DNA of 64,000 nucleotides from Bicyclus anynana (GCF_947172395.1 NC_069110.1:1922001-1986000); one strand, 5' to 3'; positions 1 to 11,506 are shown, numbered from the stretch's first letter. Program-made: numbers and translations. Notes: generated by a model from the sequence alone, not told the origin.

Positions 1-2222
1 TTTTACTATTAATAAATTATAGCCATGAAAATAAAAAGATGCTCCAAATTAGTGTCTAATATGCAGTACATGCATGTAAAGCTATCTAGCCAATAATACA
101 AATACTATAATAGCTATCCGGAATCCAACCCATTTAGGACCTACGTGTAATTTAGTTAAAACAAGAAGTTACCTAAAAAAGTTATTATGTATCAAAAAAG
201 TAGATAATAGTCTCTAACTTTAAAATCAAGTCAAATATGAGCGCAAAATGCTAGTATTTTTATATAAAAGTATTATATTATAAAAGTAAAAGTAATATTC
301 TATCGATGATAGCAGAATTTTGCTTCATTACAACTTCATCATACTGTCGTCCTCCTATCGTCACGGACCGGTGTATTACTTATCGGTGCACTGCTCTAAC
401 GATTTATGACGTCGATGTGCAGCGAGATTTGATGGAAGACAAAGAAGTGCATTTTGGGCATGCGTGCTCCTTGGGGGTAATGTATCGAGCCATAAACCAG
501 TCAGGGTACTAGGATTATAGAGGATCCAAGAGGCAAACACTACAAGTTAGCAATGCGCATGAAACCTACACATGCGCTATGAACTAGACTCGCCCCAAAA
601 CCTAGTTATTGAACCGTTTCTTAGTAGGAATTACCAGGAGTCTATAAAACCGAAGACATGACTTGGATGGTGCTGAGTTTGCGCGGGAATTGAGCTGTCA
701 TAAATTACTTTGACACATTACAAGTTTCAGATACAATAACCTTTTATCATCGGACTTTTTATAAAATTAATATAACTAATTTTAAGTGCATTATATGCCA
801 GGTTAGGCATCAAAAAAAACTGTGCTTGGTAATTTCATCAAAAAGGGAGGGATGGTCTTTGTATTTGGATAGTAGACATTTGGATTTACATCTTAACCTT
901 AAAATGACAATTTGATGCCAGTGTTCCAGACCTACGTATATTGTGCAATTAGAAGTTTGTCTTCGATTTGTGGAGAAAACACTGCCTTTTTAACAAGTAA
1001 GACATAATCACGTATTTAAATGTTAATTTCTTCTGAAACTTCCATACTATGTAAAATCGATAATAGGTATGTCTTGCGTTAAAGTAATATTTTAAAGGAT
1101 TGAATATTAATACACACCCTGGACACAATATTGAATAATGCGTACCTACGACTTTATGTGGATATACTTTTAGCAATAGGTATGAAGATTATTTGTCATC
1201 AAAAACGTTACTGGCAATGACCTGTAGCTCATGTTTCAGCTTTATATAAAACAATGCTACCTCTAAGTATATAAAATACTACCTATAAATGTTACCAAAG
1301 TATGTCGTGCAATCCAGAAGTGTGAAGTGATATCAGCAATTTACACTTTGCAATTTATTTCTTATAATACGTTTGCTGTTTACTTTCTTGTTTAGCGTCT
1401 TATACGCATGCTTATTTACAATTCAAATGTTTGAAAAAGTGATCCAAGTTTGAGTTTAAAAGTGTTAAAGTATTTTAGATAGTTGTAACAGTCAAAATAA
1501 CGAATAATAATTATTTTTCCAGTGACATTATTTACACAAAGAATATATGAAATAGCCATAAATGTAGGGATAAAAGTATCCTATTATCCCAACATATCTG
1601 CCGGACTAGTTATACGCTGGTAAAACCGCGCGGCACAGCTAACTTCAATATTTACAAAGCTACATAAAACATAGTAAAACTAACATGATCCATCGTCCAA
1701 GGTCAGAAAAGAAAGCCACCTCCGCAAAATTATTTGCGCGGAACAGACAATTAGTTTTGGCATGCATTCAAAATAATGTATTTTCAAGTAGTTTTTAAGA
1801 TTGTTTATTTTTTACAAATTGATGTTTATAGAACCACTGTTCCCGAATATGGTGATGTCAATATTTATTGTTAGATGTTTGGACAGTAGTCCAACTTCAA
1901 CCGAAATTTTGATTATCACTGATTATACTTACTTATACCTAACTTTGGTAGATATTAAGCAAGAATACATACATTTTTAAATATGCGAATCATTTTTAAC
2001 CTATTTGCAATGTGTCTTATTTCTTATCTGAAATTAATAACATATGAGGGTATATTTTTCGATGCCGGCACATGACTATAAGCTTTTCAGTATAATATCT
2101 ATCGCTCGCTCGATTGGCATGGAATTTGTCTATTAAGCAGATCAGTGAAAATATAAAAAAGTTAAAGAAATCGTTTATTATTATTCTTCTTTAATCGTTT
2201 ATTATTATTCGTCTTTTAAAAC
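1..2222. other. unique AT-rich DNA, nothing recognised
   Basis: I see no repeat family, exon-like frame, RNA gene or tandem array here. The small open frames at 306-512 (plus) and 949-1176 (minus) have no recognisable motif and are the length expected by chance. Confidence 0.5.
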
Positions 2223-2900
2223 TTGGCGGTGCATAGGGCCAAAACGAACTTTTTCCAGACAGATATAGTTCACGATAACGTGAACTGCACTCTTGAGCGT
2301 AAACCAGGACCGACCGACAACCATCATTTCCGCCTCAACGGTCCGCTTCCATGTTGCTTTTGGCTTACCACATCTTCTCCGGCTAAGATGCTACTGGAAG
2401 GACTCCTGTGCAACATCAGATGATCGGCGTAAGACATCAAGTTCCACTTTCTGCGCTTTATTTGTTCGAGAATTAGGAATTTTTTAGCTAGGGCCCAGGG
2501 CTCATTATTGAAAATTGTTGTAGACCAAAAGATGCCAAATATGTTTCGCAGGCACTTGTTAATGAACACTTGCAGCTTATTGATGGAGTGGGAAGTGTAC
2601 TTCCAGCTCTCGTATACCATATAGCAAGTTACTGTTATAGTTCCTGAGCTTAAGTGATCTAGAAAGCATCGCCAAACACCAGACTAAGCGCAGCATCGCG
2701 AATGCGCCCTTTGCTTCTCTAGCCTTTTCTCTATATCTTCCTCGTTACACCCCGCAGGTATTACTATGTTACCCAGGAAGCAAAAACGGTTAACAGACTC
2801 TATAGTCACGCTATCTTATACGAGTGGGTCGTGAGTACTGGGTACTGAGTTCATGTACACGGTCTTACCCTTATTTATTCGAAGCCCAACATATAATATT
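2223..2900 (-). pseudogene. RTE-like LINE reverse transcriptase, C-terminal relic
   Basis: Read on the minus strand from about 2900 down, the translation gives pieces typical of the end of RTE-like endonuclease-reverse transcriptases: GLRINKGKT, then NRFCFLGNIV, then SWKYTSHSINKLQVF and NKCLRNIFGIFW, then IKRRKWNLM. The longest unbroken piece is 2324-2620. In-frame stops and shifts separate the pieces, so it is dead. It lacks the endonuclease and the catalytic palm. The family differs from the RTE fragments elsewhere in this window (for example 58.9 kb), whose C-terminus carries RRTKVTDI and RWTDDI motifs. Clade placement within RTE is by memory of motifs. Confidence 0.7.
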
Positions 2901-3403
2901 AATCATATTACGAACTGAAATTTTTATTTTACCTATTGGCAATATATTTAATACTTATCATCCAATAACTAGCTCGGTTCAGGTCGTCTTATATTAGGAT
3001 CCTCTATTACCATCAGTACGGAACCGTTTGAGCATTTGATAGAGTCAGTCAGCCCACACGAGCGGTGTTCTGTCTGTCATAGAGATGAGGAGTCAATTTA
3101 TATCCATTGCAAAATAGACAAGTGTCTGGGAGCCCGGATCATAGTGATTTAGCACTTAGGTTCCCATGCGAGCCGCGGTTAGGGCGCGGCCACGACCTTG
3201 GCGTGTTAACTTCTCTGTGCGTTTCGATATTAGGTAACACAGAAGCTTATTAGTAAGTATTCTACTACCTCTTTAGTCTAGAGCTTAGACTGGGTAGCTG
3301 CGGATAATAAAGTCCTTAATTTCATTTCAAGTCCTTAATAGGGGCTGATGTATTGTTAAGTTGGAGCAATATGCTGACTTATGAGGTCTACGCCCTGATA
3401 ACC
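2901..3403. other. no feature recognised
   Basis: Mixed-composition DNA. The stretch near 3150-3210 is more GC-rich than its surroundings but matches nothing I recognise. Confidence 0.4.
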
Positions 3404-3457
3404 GTGATGATGATGATGATGATGATGGAGATGATGATGGTGATGATGATGATGATT

Positions 3458-3500
<43 letters not shown>

Positions 3501-3510
3501 CGATGATGAC
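3404..3510. repeat. (ATG/GAT)n trinucleotide microsatellite
   Basis: About 107 bp of almost uninterrupted GAT repeats with a few point interruptions (GAG, GGT, GAC). The methionine-rich open frame across it is an artefact of the repeat. Such arrays often seed from SINE A or RTE tails, which end in TGATGAT, but no element body abuts this one. Confidence 0.95.
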
Positions 3511-3814
3511 AAGTACAATTTTATTTACTAATTAAAATGTCAACGCGATAGCTAAAATATTTAGTGAAGATATCGTACCTGTTCCTTTATTTCAATACAG
3601 CTAATGTAAGCATATTTCAAGTTAATCTTTAACAACAAGATTAATTAGGTACACCGTTCCCGCAACGTAAATATTGATCGTGTTTTAGATAACATGTTGC
3701 CAATTCACCATAATTTTACATATATTGTGTTCTACGCAGTACTTTAACAACATGGTTTACTTGATTTTCCTATGTTTACATAAAAAGATCGATTGTTATA
3801 ATTATTATGATTGA

Positions 3815-3985
3815 TATTATCATCATCATAATCATATCAGCCGATAGACGTCCACTGCAGAACATAGGCCTTTTGTAGGGACTTCCAAACATCATGATAC
3901 TGAGCCACCTACATTCAGCGAATCCCTGCAACTCGCAATTGATGTCGTCAGTCCACCTGCTGGGGGGTCGACCAACACTAGTATG
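3815..3985 (-). mobile_element. RTE-clade LINE 3' end fragment
   Basis: Begins with an ATC-rich tail (the TGATGA 3' end read in reverse), then the reverse complement of the last codons. The minus-strand translation includes VGRPPSRWTDDI, the conserved end of lepidopteran RTE proteins, and the downstream sequence matches the 59.2-59.3 kb and 27.6-27.8 kb copies. 5' truncated, as is usual for LINE insertions. Confidence 0.8.
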
Positions 3986-4295
3986 ATTGATATACAAAGA
4001 CAATAATTTTAAAAAATAAACATGTTTTCTCTTTAAACTCTCAATTCTTGTACATGAAATGAATTGCTAAGACATCTTTTGAGAAACTGAAACTCTGATT
4101 TTTTTTTGTTAAAAGAACGTTTTTGGATCAGAGTCAACATTCCTTGAGTGTATTTTTGTTCTTTGTATGTACACAAGATTAGACAATTTTGCGAACGGAC
4201 ACGTTTACAAAGGCACGACTAAGGGCATCTTCTCATAGGCCGACTATTACCATTAACTAACCACTAATAATAATATGTATTATACTGTAAAAATA

Positions 4296-4339
4296 AGGGC
4301 ACCGTTTTTGTACTACGTACGTTCGGAACCCTAAAAAAT
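4296..4339 (+). mobile_element. fragment of GGTTCCGTA repeat family F
   Basis: Contains GGAACCCTAAAAA, the terminal motif of the dispersed family whose fuller copies lie at 41.5-42.2 kb and 44.8 kb. Only about 40 bp remains. Confidence 0.45.
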
Positions 4340-4604
4340 TACACTAAAATACATGAAAACTAAAAATTTGCGATGTTGCCTCGCTGGCTTGCTTAGCTTG
4401 TGGCATCGGATCACAAGGTCCTGAGTTTTCTTTCTTTCACAAACTTTTCTTTCTTTGGTAAACTTTATGTAAAATTGTCAGCTTTAATTTAATTCTTCTG
4501 TGGATCTCCTGATTTTTGATAAGATTACGTAGAATATGGGTTGATAATATGGGTCGAGCATGCCGGTTCCTCACGATAAATTTCCTTCATTAAGTTTTCC
4601 TAAC

Positions 4605-4770
4605 GTCAAAAACGCTGTCGTCCAATTTATGACGTCACGATGTCACTTGATGCCACTAACTATTGACTAATAGTTTTGTCAAACATTCCGTTTGGTTAAG
4701 GTTTATTAATGTTAACGCAACGTCATGAAACATTTCAGATATAGGCCGTCATGGACGACAGAGTTTTGAC
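4605..4770 (+). mobile_element. MITE with CGCTGTCGT termini (family M4)
   Basis: The ends form an imperfect inverted repeat of about 30 bp: the left reads AACGCTGTCGTCC and the right, reversed, reads AACTCTGTCGTCC. A TGACGTCA-like site lies just inside the left end. The same sequence recurs in opposite orientation at 37371-37547 and in part at 45694-45775, so it is a dispersed family. Superfamily not determined. Confidence 0.6.
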
Positions 4771-5213
4771 TCGTATTGTTAAAAATATTACAAAATCAAT
4801 TTTTTCATGTATTTCTTATGAACAATTTAAGACTCTTTTAAAAAAGTGTTAACCAGCCTATTACTAGTGAATGCCCACGACTCCGTTCGTGTAAAATTAT
4901 TATTGATAGCGATTAGCCCGGACAAACAGACTGACAGACTGAAAAAAAAATATTGTTTTTGTACCGCATAAATAACTGTGTCATAAAAAACAACACTTGT
5001 AAAATGTAGCAACTCTCGCAATCAGTTATTCTACCGCAAAAAGTTGTGAGATCCATGTAATACCAAGTCGATTACTTTATTCTGTCCATAATTAAGGGAT
5101 CTTCTGTTTCAAATTATTATGTAATTAGCTAAACTAACAAACTAACAACATCTTATAGTGAACATATCAATATTAAAAATCTTTTATATTTTAAATATAT
5201 AGATTGCGCGCCC

Positions 5214-5441
5214 GCGCCTCGTGGTACGTCACGTGCTCTTATTTTTGGTCTAATGCTAGCCACTCACCATTCAATAAACTGATCGTGTGTTGATCGCGAT
5301 CTGTATGATGTCATGCACAACCAACACACCATCAATTTTATCGGATATCCTGCCGTTAGCGCTGCAGGCTCGAGAATTTATTGGATGGTGAGTGACTAGC
5401 ATTAGGCCAAAAATAAGAGCACGTGACGTACCACGAGGCGC
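5214..5441. mobile_element. palindromic MITE with 65 bp inverted arms (family M1)
   Basis: The left arm (5214-5279) and right arm (5377-5441) are reverse complements over about 65 bp with roughly three mismatches, starting GCGCCTCGTGG at each outer end. The loop of about 100 bp has no coding content. The inner right part resembles 33690-33775, suggesting a dispersed family. The high arm identity suggests a young insertion or gene conversion between arms. Confidence 0.8.
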
Positions 5442-5605
5442 AGGCCAGTCCACTGTGACGATTGCTAGAAAAATATTTAGGTTGAACACACTTTGGAGAG
5501 AAACCTATTTATAAAACATATCGCTACACTTCAAGGTTACTTACTACTGCGTATGATTTATTGTGTCTAAGCAATAGCACCCGACTCTGCCCTACAGTTT
5601 GGTGA

Positions 5606-5918
5606 CCTCTTTGGCGCAATTGGTTGGCCGTGGTTCTCAACTAAGAGGTCTTGGATTCGATTTCCAGCTCGTGTCAGTTTAGGATTTATATTTTCTAAAT
5701 AGGCTCAGGTCTGGTCTGGTAGTAGGCTTCGGCCGTGGCTAGTTACCAACGTAAAAGCAAAAATGTGCCGCCTAGCAATTTAGTGCTCCAATACGATGCC
5801 GCGAAGTAACCGTCAAAGGTATAGCTAGAATAATCTTAGACCTCTTCCAAGTATGCCTGCTTCCATGTTAGATTGCATCGTCACTTATCATCAGGTGAGA
5901 TCGCAGAAGGACTAGCTT
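5606..5918 (+). mobile_element. SINE family B, old diverged copy
   Basis: tRNA-like head with box A-like TTGGCGCAATTGGTTGGC and box B-like GGATTCGATTTC, followed by the family body (TCGGCCGTGGCTAGTTACC) and the tail GCATCGTCACTTATCATCAG with GGTGAGAT. Substitutions throughout mark it as older than the 23.2 kb copy. Its 3' end runs straight into the RTE tail at 5919. Confidence 0.75.
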
Positions 5919-6055
5919 CATCATCATCATTATCAGCCGTTGGACATCCACTGCTGGACATAGACCTCTTACACGAACTTCCAAACACAACGGTTCGAGC
6001 CGTGAGCATCCAGCGGCTCCCTGTAACCACGATTGATGTCCTCAGTCTAGGGTTA
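5919..6055 (-). mobile_element. RTE-clade LINE 3' end fragment
   Basis: Starts with CATCATCATCATTATCAGCC, the reversed 3' tail, and continues as the reverse complement of the RTE 3' terminus seen at 59.2-59.3 kb (TCCACTGCTGGACATAG, then AGCGGCTCCCTG). 5' truncated and degraded. Confidence 0.75.
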
Positions 6056-6119
6056 GCTTGTCAATCAATTAATCAATACTTATGCTAAACTACAGCTTTA
6101 CTAGTCTGCTAATAATCTC

Positions 6120-6185
6120 TGAGCTCCTCCACGGACGAACATGGCGAAACTACAAGGATTCCTTGCCTAGGGAACCCTAAAAAGA
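6120..6185 (+). mobile_element. fragment of repeat family F, 3' end
   Basis: Reads ACATGGCGAAACTACAAGG, then GGAACCCTAAAAA, matching the right end of the family F copy at 42130-42181. Confidence 0.55.
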
Positions 6186-6914
6186 GATATTTTTTTTAAT
6201 ACAAGTTTATTATTAGCGTAAGACTCCTTTCTATTCATAACTAATTTTACTATTTTAATTAATTATTTGACATATTGTTATAACAATAATAATTGTGAAA
6301 CTAATGAAATATGTTATAGTTAATAGTACCAAATCGCGGACAAAAATTCATCAATATCGGTACGCCGTTCCGTAGTAATGTTGATACAGACATTTGCCGT
6401 TTAATTTTTATTTATTCTAGTTTGTAAGGAATTACATTATAGTCAGGCAAGTTTGTTGATGACACTCCCATGATATGCGGGCGACGTGGAGTGCGAAATC
6501 GTGAGTGCGGGGAAGTGAGTGGGTTTTTCATTCATCGCTTCACGCCCCCCGGCCCGCTCCCGCATCGGCAGTGTTACGAACGAAGTTGCCAAGCTATAGC
6601 TACTAGAAAAGACAAATATGTACCTACAAACACGCAGTTTCAAATTAGTATAGTTATTTATAGAAGATGAAGATCAATCAATGTTCCTCAAACTGGTCCA
6701 TCTTAATTTAAAAGAGCGGGAGGAGTTATGAGTAGGAGCAATAAACAAGTGACAACAATAGGTCACGCGCAATGAGTCGACCTTGGCTTAGCGGAAGCTG
6801 CTGTGTTGGAGACTGATTTGACGAACTATGAGTGTCATTTTCTTCTGAAGGCCTAACATGCGACCAACGACATATCGCGAAGAGAACTATAGAAATGTCG
6901 CCAGCGAATTTTCT

Positions 6915-6948
6915 TTTTGTTCCTTACAAGTTAGCCCTTGACTACAAT
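6915..6948 (-). mobile_element. SINE B tail fragment
   Basis: TTACAAGTTAGCCCTTGACT followed by ACAA, the reversed 3' tail of SINE B without its body. It sits immediately outside the left arm of the large inverted repeat. Confidence 0.6.
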
Positions 6949-7297
6949 TTATATGATAATTAAAGCTCATTTTATATTTTTATGATATTAGAGATTTAAA
7001 AAAAAAATCCATTTTATGTTATTGAAGCAGAAGATAGGCTATTTTTTATCCCGTAAATATCCTTGTTGCGGGATTTGTGAAAATAAAAATTCATGCAATC
7101 GGAGTCGAAGGTATGCTACATATCTTAATGGGAATATTGCGCAGTAGCACTGAGTATCCAATGTACATTCCTAGAATTTCTATGTCGTAGGAAGTGGATA
7201 ATGGATGCCGGAAAGGCATTTCAGATGTTACTGTTAAAATCGCGGAAGCAGAGCTGTACGCATTTAAGGAATGTTGTTCGTCTTTTAATTTTTTTTT
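6949..7297 (-). repeat. left arm of large inverted repeat (non-SINE part)
   Basis: About 345 bp that is the reverse complement of 8961-9303, sharing runs such as GGCATTTCAGATGTTACTGT (one base different on the right) and CAATCGGAGTCGAAGGTATG. Identity is high apart from small indels near the outer end. It is contiguous with the SINE B copy at 7298-7583, so the arm is SINE plus downstream flank. Confidence 0.85.
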
Positions 7298-7583
7298 CTT
7301 TACAAGTTAGCCCTTGACTACAATCTCACCTGATGGTAAGTGATGATGCAATCTAAGATGGAAGGAGGAGGATGAAAATCCACATCTCTACACGGCATAG
7401 TACCGGAACGCTAAATCGCTTGGCGGTACGTCTTTGCCGGTAGGGTGGTAACTAGCCACGGCCGAAGCCTCCTACCAGCCAGACCTGGACAAATTAAGAA
7501 AATCTCAATCTACCCAGCCGGGGGCCCAGAACCCCCGTTTTGTAAATCCACCGCGCATTCCACTGCGCCACGGAGGTCGTCAA
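7298..7583 (-). mobile_element. SINE family B, nearly full length
   Basis: Reversed head CCACTGCGCCACGGAGG (box A) at the right end, body CTAGCCACGGCCGAAGCCTCC, and 3' tail ACAATCTCACCTGATGGTAA at the left. A box B region is present but damaged. A deletion of about 17 bp has removed part of the tail motif GCGGGCTAACTTG. Part of the left arm of the large inverted repeat. Confidence 0.9.
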
Positions 7584-8202
7584 AATCAAAATTACTCTCA
7601 GCCTCATCTCTTTTGTCCCAACGAAAAAAGATAGCAAAAGTGAATTGCCCATCCGCGATCCTGACCTAAGTTAACCACCCAACAATTTACTTATATCTAA
7701 AAAATCTTGATAACTCTACTTTATTGAAAACCTGCATACTATTGAATTTTCTGAATTCTGTGCGTGTTTAAGTTTCTGTGTCTGTCTCAATGTCGGTGGT
7801 CGCATGTTAGGGCTACTAGATAAATGCATTTGACATAATTATGTTTTAATGCACAATTAGTGTCAAATTAAGCTATCACATGTTATGCACCAGCACTCAG
7901 TAGACAAGGAAACCTTCATACCATGACGTAATAGGTTTGAATAGCGGATAAAACCTATTATTTTTATAAATTTCAAGTAAGGCCCAACTTGGTAAGACAA
8001 CATGACCACTAGACCTAATACCAATAGCGATAGTATGCTATGTGATAGAGGTAGTCTGGGGGTGAAGCTGCATTGTTTTGTTTCAGTCTAAAGATTATGA
8101 TTGCCTATAATATATTGACAGCCATATGAAACTTAGCACCTGTATCTTAGGTAGGCACTAAGCAGTGCAAATAACGCAAAGAAAGTATCAGCTTTCTAGA
8201 AA

Positions 8203-8370
8203 ATCATCATAATCATTATCAACCCATAGTCGGCTCACAGCTGAGCTCGAGTATCCTCTCAGAATGAGAGGGGTTAGGCCAATAGCCCACCACGCTGGCC
8301 CTTAGCAGATTCGCACCCACACACTCCGTAATCGGAGTCAGAGGTTATATCCACTGGGCTATCACGGCTA
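8203..8370 (-). mobile_element. SINE family A (Metulj-like), internally deleted
   Basis: Reversed tail ATCATTATCAACCCATAGTC and body GAGAGGGGTTAGGCCAATAG, then a jump to the head GGTTATATCCACTGGGCTAT. The central portion carrying box B and the CACGTGTCTC segment is missing. It lies between the two arms of the large inverted repeat. Confidence 0.9.
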
Positions 8371-8704
8371 CATAATCTGTTTTAGCAAATGTATCCTATA
8401 AATGCAAATAGGCGATAGGTTTCCACTAAACATAACGTAAAATATCTGCATTTTCCGTCAACTAATACCTGACAAAAACAAGGAGACGGTAAACAACAAA
8501 CTAGAATTACCTCTACATTGTTTGACCGTGAGAACTCTGGTATTGCGACTGGTTAGTCTAGACGGTTAGTTAGTGTCAATTTTTAGACCGACAACAAATA
8601 AAGAGACGTAAACGGCTCCACTAAAAGGGCGGGTCAGAAAAGCGAATATCACACTCTACTTGCATATCATCTGTATCAGATACACGAAGGCTTGAATAAA
8701 TTTT

Positions 8705-8960
8705 GCATTTACAAGACAGTGTTTCTGGATTCGAACCCTGGCTGGGCCAATTGAGGTTTTCTCAATTGGTCCAGGTCTAGCTGGTGGGAGGCTTCAGCCG
8801 TGGCATGCGATTTAGCGTTCCGGTACGGTGCCGTGTAGAAACCAAAAGGAGTGTGAATATCCTCATCCTAACAATTTGGCCGCTTCCATCTTAGATTGCA
8901 TCATCACTTACCATCAGGTGAGATTGTAGTCAAGGGCTAACTTGTAAAGAAAAAAAAATT
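8705..8960 (+). mobile_element. SINE family B, 5' truncated
   Basis: Starts near box B (GGATTCGAACCCTGGCTGGG), lacks the box A head, and ends ACCATCAGGTGAGATTGTAG. It lacks the segment ACCCTACCGGCAAAGACG that the left-arm copy keeps, while keeping the tail part that copy lost, so the two have decayed independently since the arms formed. Confidence 0.85.
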
Positions 8961-9303
8961 AAAAGACGAACAACATTCCTTAAATGCGTACAGCTCTGCT
9001 TCCGCGATTTTAACAGTGACATCTGAAATGCCTTTCCGGCATCCATTTCCCACTTCCTACGACATAGAAATTCTAGGAATGTACATTGGATACTCAGTGC
9101 TACTGCACAATATTCCTAATAAGATAAGTAGCATACCTTCGACTCCGATTGCATGAATTTCTGTTTTCACAAATCCTGCAACAAGGATATTTACGGGATA
9201 AAAAATAGCCTATCTTCTGCTTCAATAACATAAAATTGAAAAGTTTGAAAAACCCCCGAATATCATAAAAATATAAATTGAGCTTTTATTATCATAATAA
9301 TGA
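8961..9303 (+). repeat. right arm of large inverted repeat (non-SINE part)
   Basis: Reverse complement of 6949-7297. Starts directly after the SINE B tail (TTAAAAGACGAACAACATTC) and ends near GAGCTTTTATTATCATAA. A third partial copy of its distal part is at 9712-9775 in direct orientation. Confidence 0.85.
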
Positions 9304-9711
9304 GGTTATAAGTTGATAGATAAAATTTTTAAAGAAAAAAATAGTTTCTCCTTTTTAAATAAAAGCTTTTTTTATTAAATTTATTTGCTTTAATTTATTT
9401 TTTTAGTTATCGCTGGCTAAGTCTCTGAGTGTGTTCATATTTTCAAGTTACTCTTAATAAGCCCTTTCATTTGATACCCTTATTGTAGAAATGCATTAAA
9501 AATAACTATTCCGCCATCTTGGGTGGTCCACCATATTTGATTTACAATGACGTCATATAATATATCGTGCATTGTCATCTAAACTTAACGTGTATAGAAA
9601 ATTTCAGCTCTATCGGATGAAGATATCTTCGTTCTTACTTCAAAATTGAGTTTAAAAAATCCACCGTAACATACATACAAACATCACAAGTTAAATAAAA
9701 GCTTTTAAAAA
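9304..9711. repeat. probable dispersed element with repeated AT-rich ends
   Basis: Flanked at 9356 and 9691 by TTAAATAAAAGCTTTT, which is partly self-complementary, and bracketed by two copies of TTCTGCTTCAATAACATAAA (9221 and 9716). The interior (CCGCCATCTTGGGTGGTCCA; GATGAAGATATCTTCG) resembles a repeat I have seen in lepidopteran DNA but cannot name. Confidence 0.4.
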
Positions 9712-9775
9712 TATCTTCTGCTTCAATAACATAAAATTTTGTTATACCCTCTAATATCATGAAATTATTAATTAC
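9712..9775 (+). repeat. third partial copy of inverted-repeat arm
   Basis: Repeats ATCTTCTGCTTCAATAACAT and then a diverged CTCTAATATCATGAAATTAT, matching 9217-9290 in direct orientation. Confidence 0.6.
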
Positions 9776-10020
9776 ACTCTCGATCAAGTCATCAGCATTC
9801 TCTTTCATATTCTCTTTTTTATGTGCTACCTTCTGATCACTTTGAAGGCGGTACCAAGTTAGTGATGTTTTAGTTCAAGCCGTACATATAATAAATATTT
9901 AGGATTTTTAGACAGTTCTTTCAGAAACGCCTTGAGTTTTAGTGCTTTAAAATACTTATTGAAAACATTAACAAACGCATTAGTTGCCCCTATAATATTC
10001 GAAAGTTTCCCTCGTTTTCT

Positions 10021-10210
10021 CCAGGATCCCATCATCAGATCCTGATATGATTACTATGGGACCAACTAAGAAAGCCAAGCCCTCTTAAACAAAAAAAGAA
10101 TTTTTCAAATCGGTTCAGGCGTCTTCGAGTAATCGGTGAACATACATAATAAAAAAAAAAGATTCCGACGAATTGATAACCTCCTCCTTTTTTAGAAATC
10201 GGTTAAAAAA
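10021..10210 (+). mobile_element. dispersed repeat ending CCTCCTTTTTTAGAAATCGG (family K)
   Basis: Ends AACCTCCTCCTTTTTTAGAA then ATCGGTTAAAAA. The same terminus occurs reversed at 15160-15225 and in a decayed form at 33350-33390. Common in lepidopteran genomes; the class is not clear from the sequence. Confidence 0.55.
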
Positions 10211-10417
10211 AGAGCTTTTCAAGCAATTCTGCCGTAATAGATTAAATTTTAAACTAATTAATGAATCACATGCCCACTCGTATCGTACTCTTAAAAGCTT
10301 TTAGTACGGGGGATCTATCACTTTACATCATTTAATGACCGGCACATGAAATAATTGATATGCAATGCGGATCAATATAGCAATAGGCTTTTATCTATGA
10401 TATTTTTGTATAATTTC

Positions 10418-10670
10418 TAAGTTAACCCTTGACTACTATCATACCTGTTGGTAAGTGATGATGCAATCTAAGATGGAAGCGGGCTAACTTGTTAAGAGGA
10501 GGATGAAAATCCCTTTGGGTTTCTACATGACATCGTAACGAAACGCTAAATTGCTTGGCGGTACGTCTTTGCCAGTAGGGTAGTAACTAATCACGGCCAA
10601 AGCCTCCCACCAGCTAGACCTTGGACCTTTCTTCTTCTTATTTCTTAAACCACTGCGCCACGAAGGCAGT
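10418..10670 (-). mobile_element. SINE family B
   Basis: Reversed tail GTTGGTAAGTGATGATGCAA, body CTTGGCGGTACGTCTTTGCC, and head CCACTGCGCCACGAAGG at the right. The box B portion is replaced by a short TTCTTCTTCTT stretch, so the promoter is broken. Confidence 0.85.
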
Positions 10671-11049
10671 CAAATGAATGAGATGTACATAAATTACTGA
10701 CCAAAAATCACTAATACTTGACGGTCTTCTTTCGATGTTAGGTTTGACGTCAATAAATAAGTTTGACGCGTTGATCATACTGATGACATAGATATTAATC
10801 AGGGCCTCGAATTGATACGTCGGTACGTTCCAAAAAATAGCAATTTAGGTCAAGTGCACACGAAAATGAAAGCATACTTACAATTATTTCACTATACTAA
10901 TACGTTGTATATCACATAATATACTCGTAGTAGCGAGTAAAAAGATGTCTCAATGTCAAGATTCAAGACTATGTCAAGAATAGATATTGTTATGTGCTTC
11001 CACGCAGACGTTGAAAGTTTATAAAAGTTTTTTGAAATATATAATTATA

Positions 11050-11506
11050 CTAGCGGACACCCGCGACTTCATCCGCGTGTAAACTTTCAAGCCCTATTTC
11101 ACCACTTGCCTGAATTTAAATTTTTGAATTATATTTCGTATTTTCTTTAATGATTTATGAACAAATTTAAAAAAAACTGTAACTCTAAAATGAATGACTT
11201 TCCATACAAACTTTCAACCCATATTTCCCCCTTCTCATTTTATTTTCACAATAAAAAGTATCCTATAACCTTCTCCGTATTATGGACTTGAACCGTGCCA
11301 AGTTTTATTTGAATTCATTCAGTAGTTTCAGCGTGATGCCCGAATAACAAAAAAAAAACACGGACAGACAGACAAAAAATCAATAAAGTATACTTTTAGC
11401 TTCAGTATCGATTATATAATGCCCCCAATAATGAAATAGTTCCTGAGATTAGCGCGTTCAATCAAACAAACAAACAAACTCTTCAGCTTCATAATATTAG
11501 TGTAGA
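11050..11506 (-). mobile_element. non-autonomous Helitron (Lep1-like), 457 bp
   Basis: Reversed, it begins TCTACACTAATATTATGAAG and ends CGGGTGTCCGCTAG, so it has the 5' TC and 3' CTAG ends of Helitrons and sits between A and T. The stem-forming 3' end (GCGGA.. and ..TCCGC) is present but imperfect. A simple GACAGACAGACA stretch is internal. No Rep/helicase coding. Confidence 0.85.

Noticed and set aside
3353..3535. Methionine-rich open frame
   Set aside because: It is the translation of the GAT microsatellite.
9304..9711. Intact LTR or TIR element
   Set aside because: The repeated ends are short AT-rich palindromes around AAAAGCTTTT and no coding or target duplication was found, so only a low-confidence repeat is reported.
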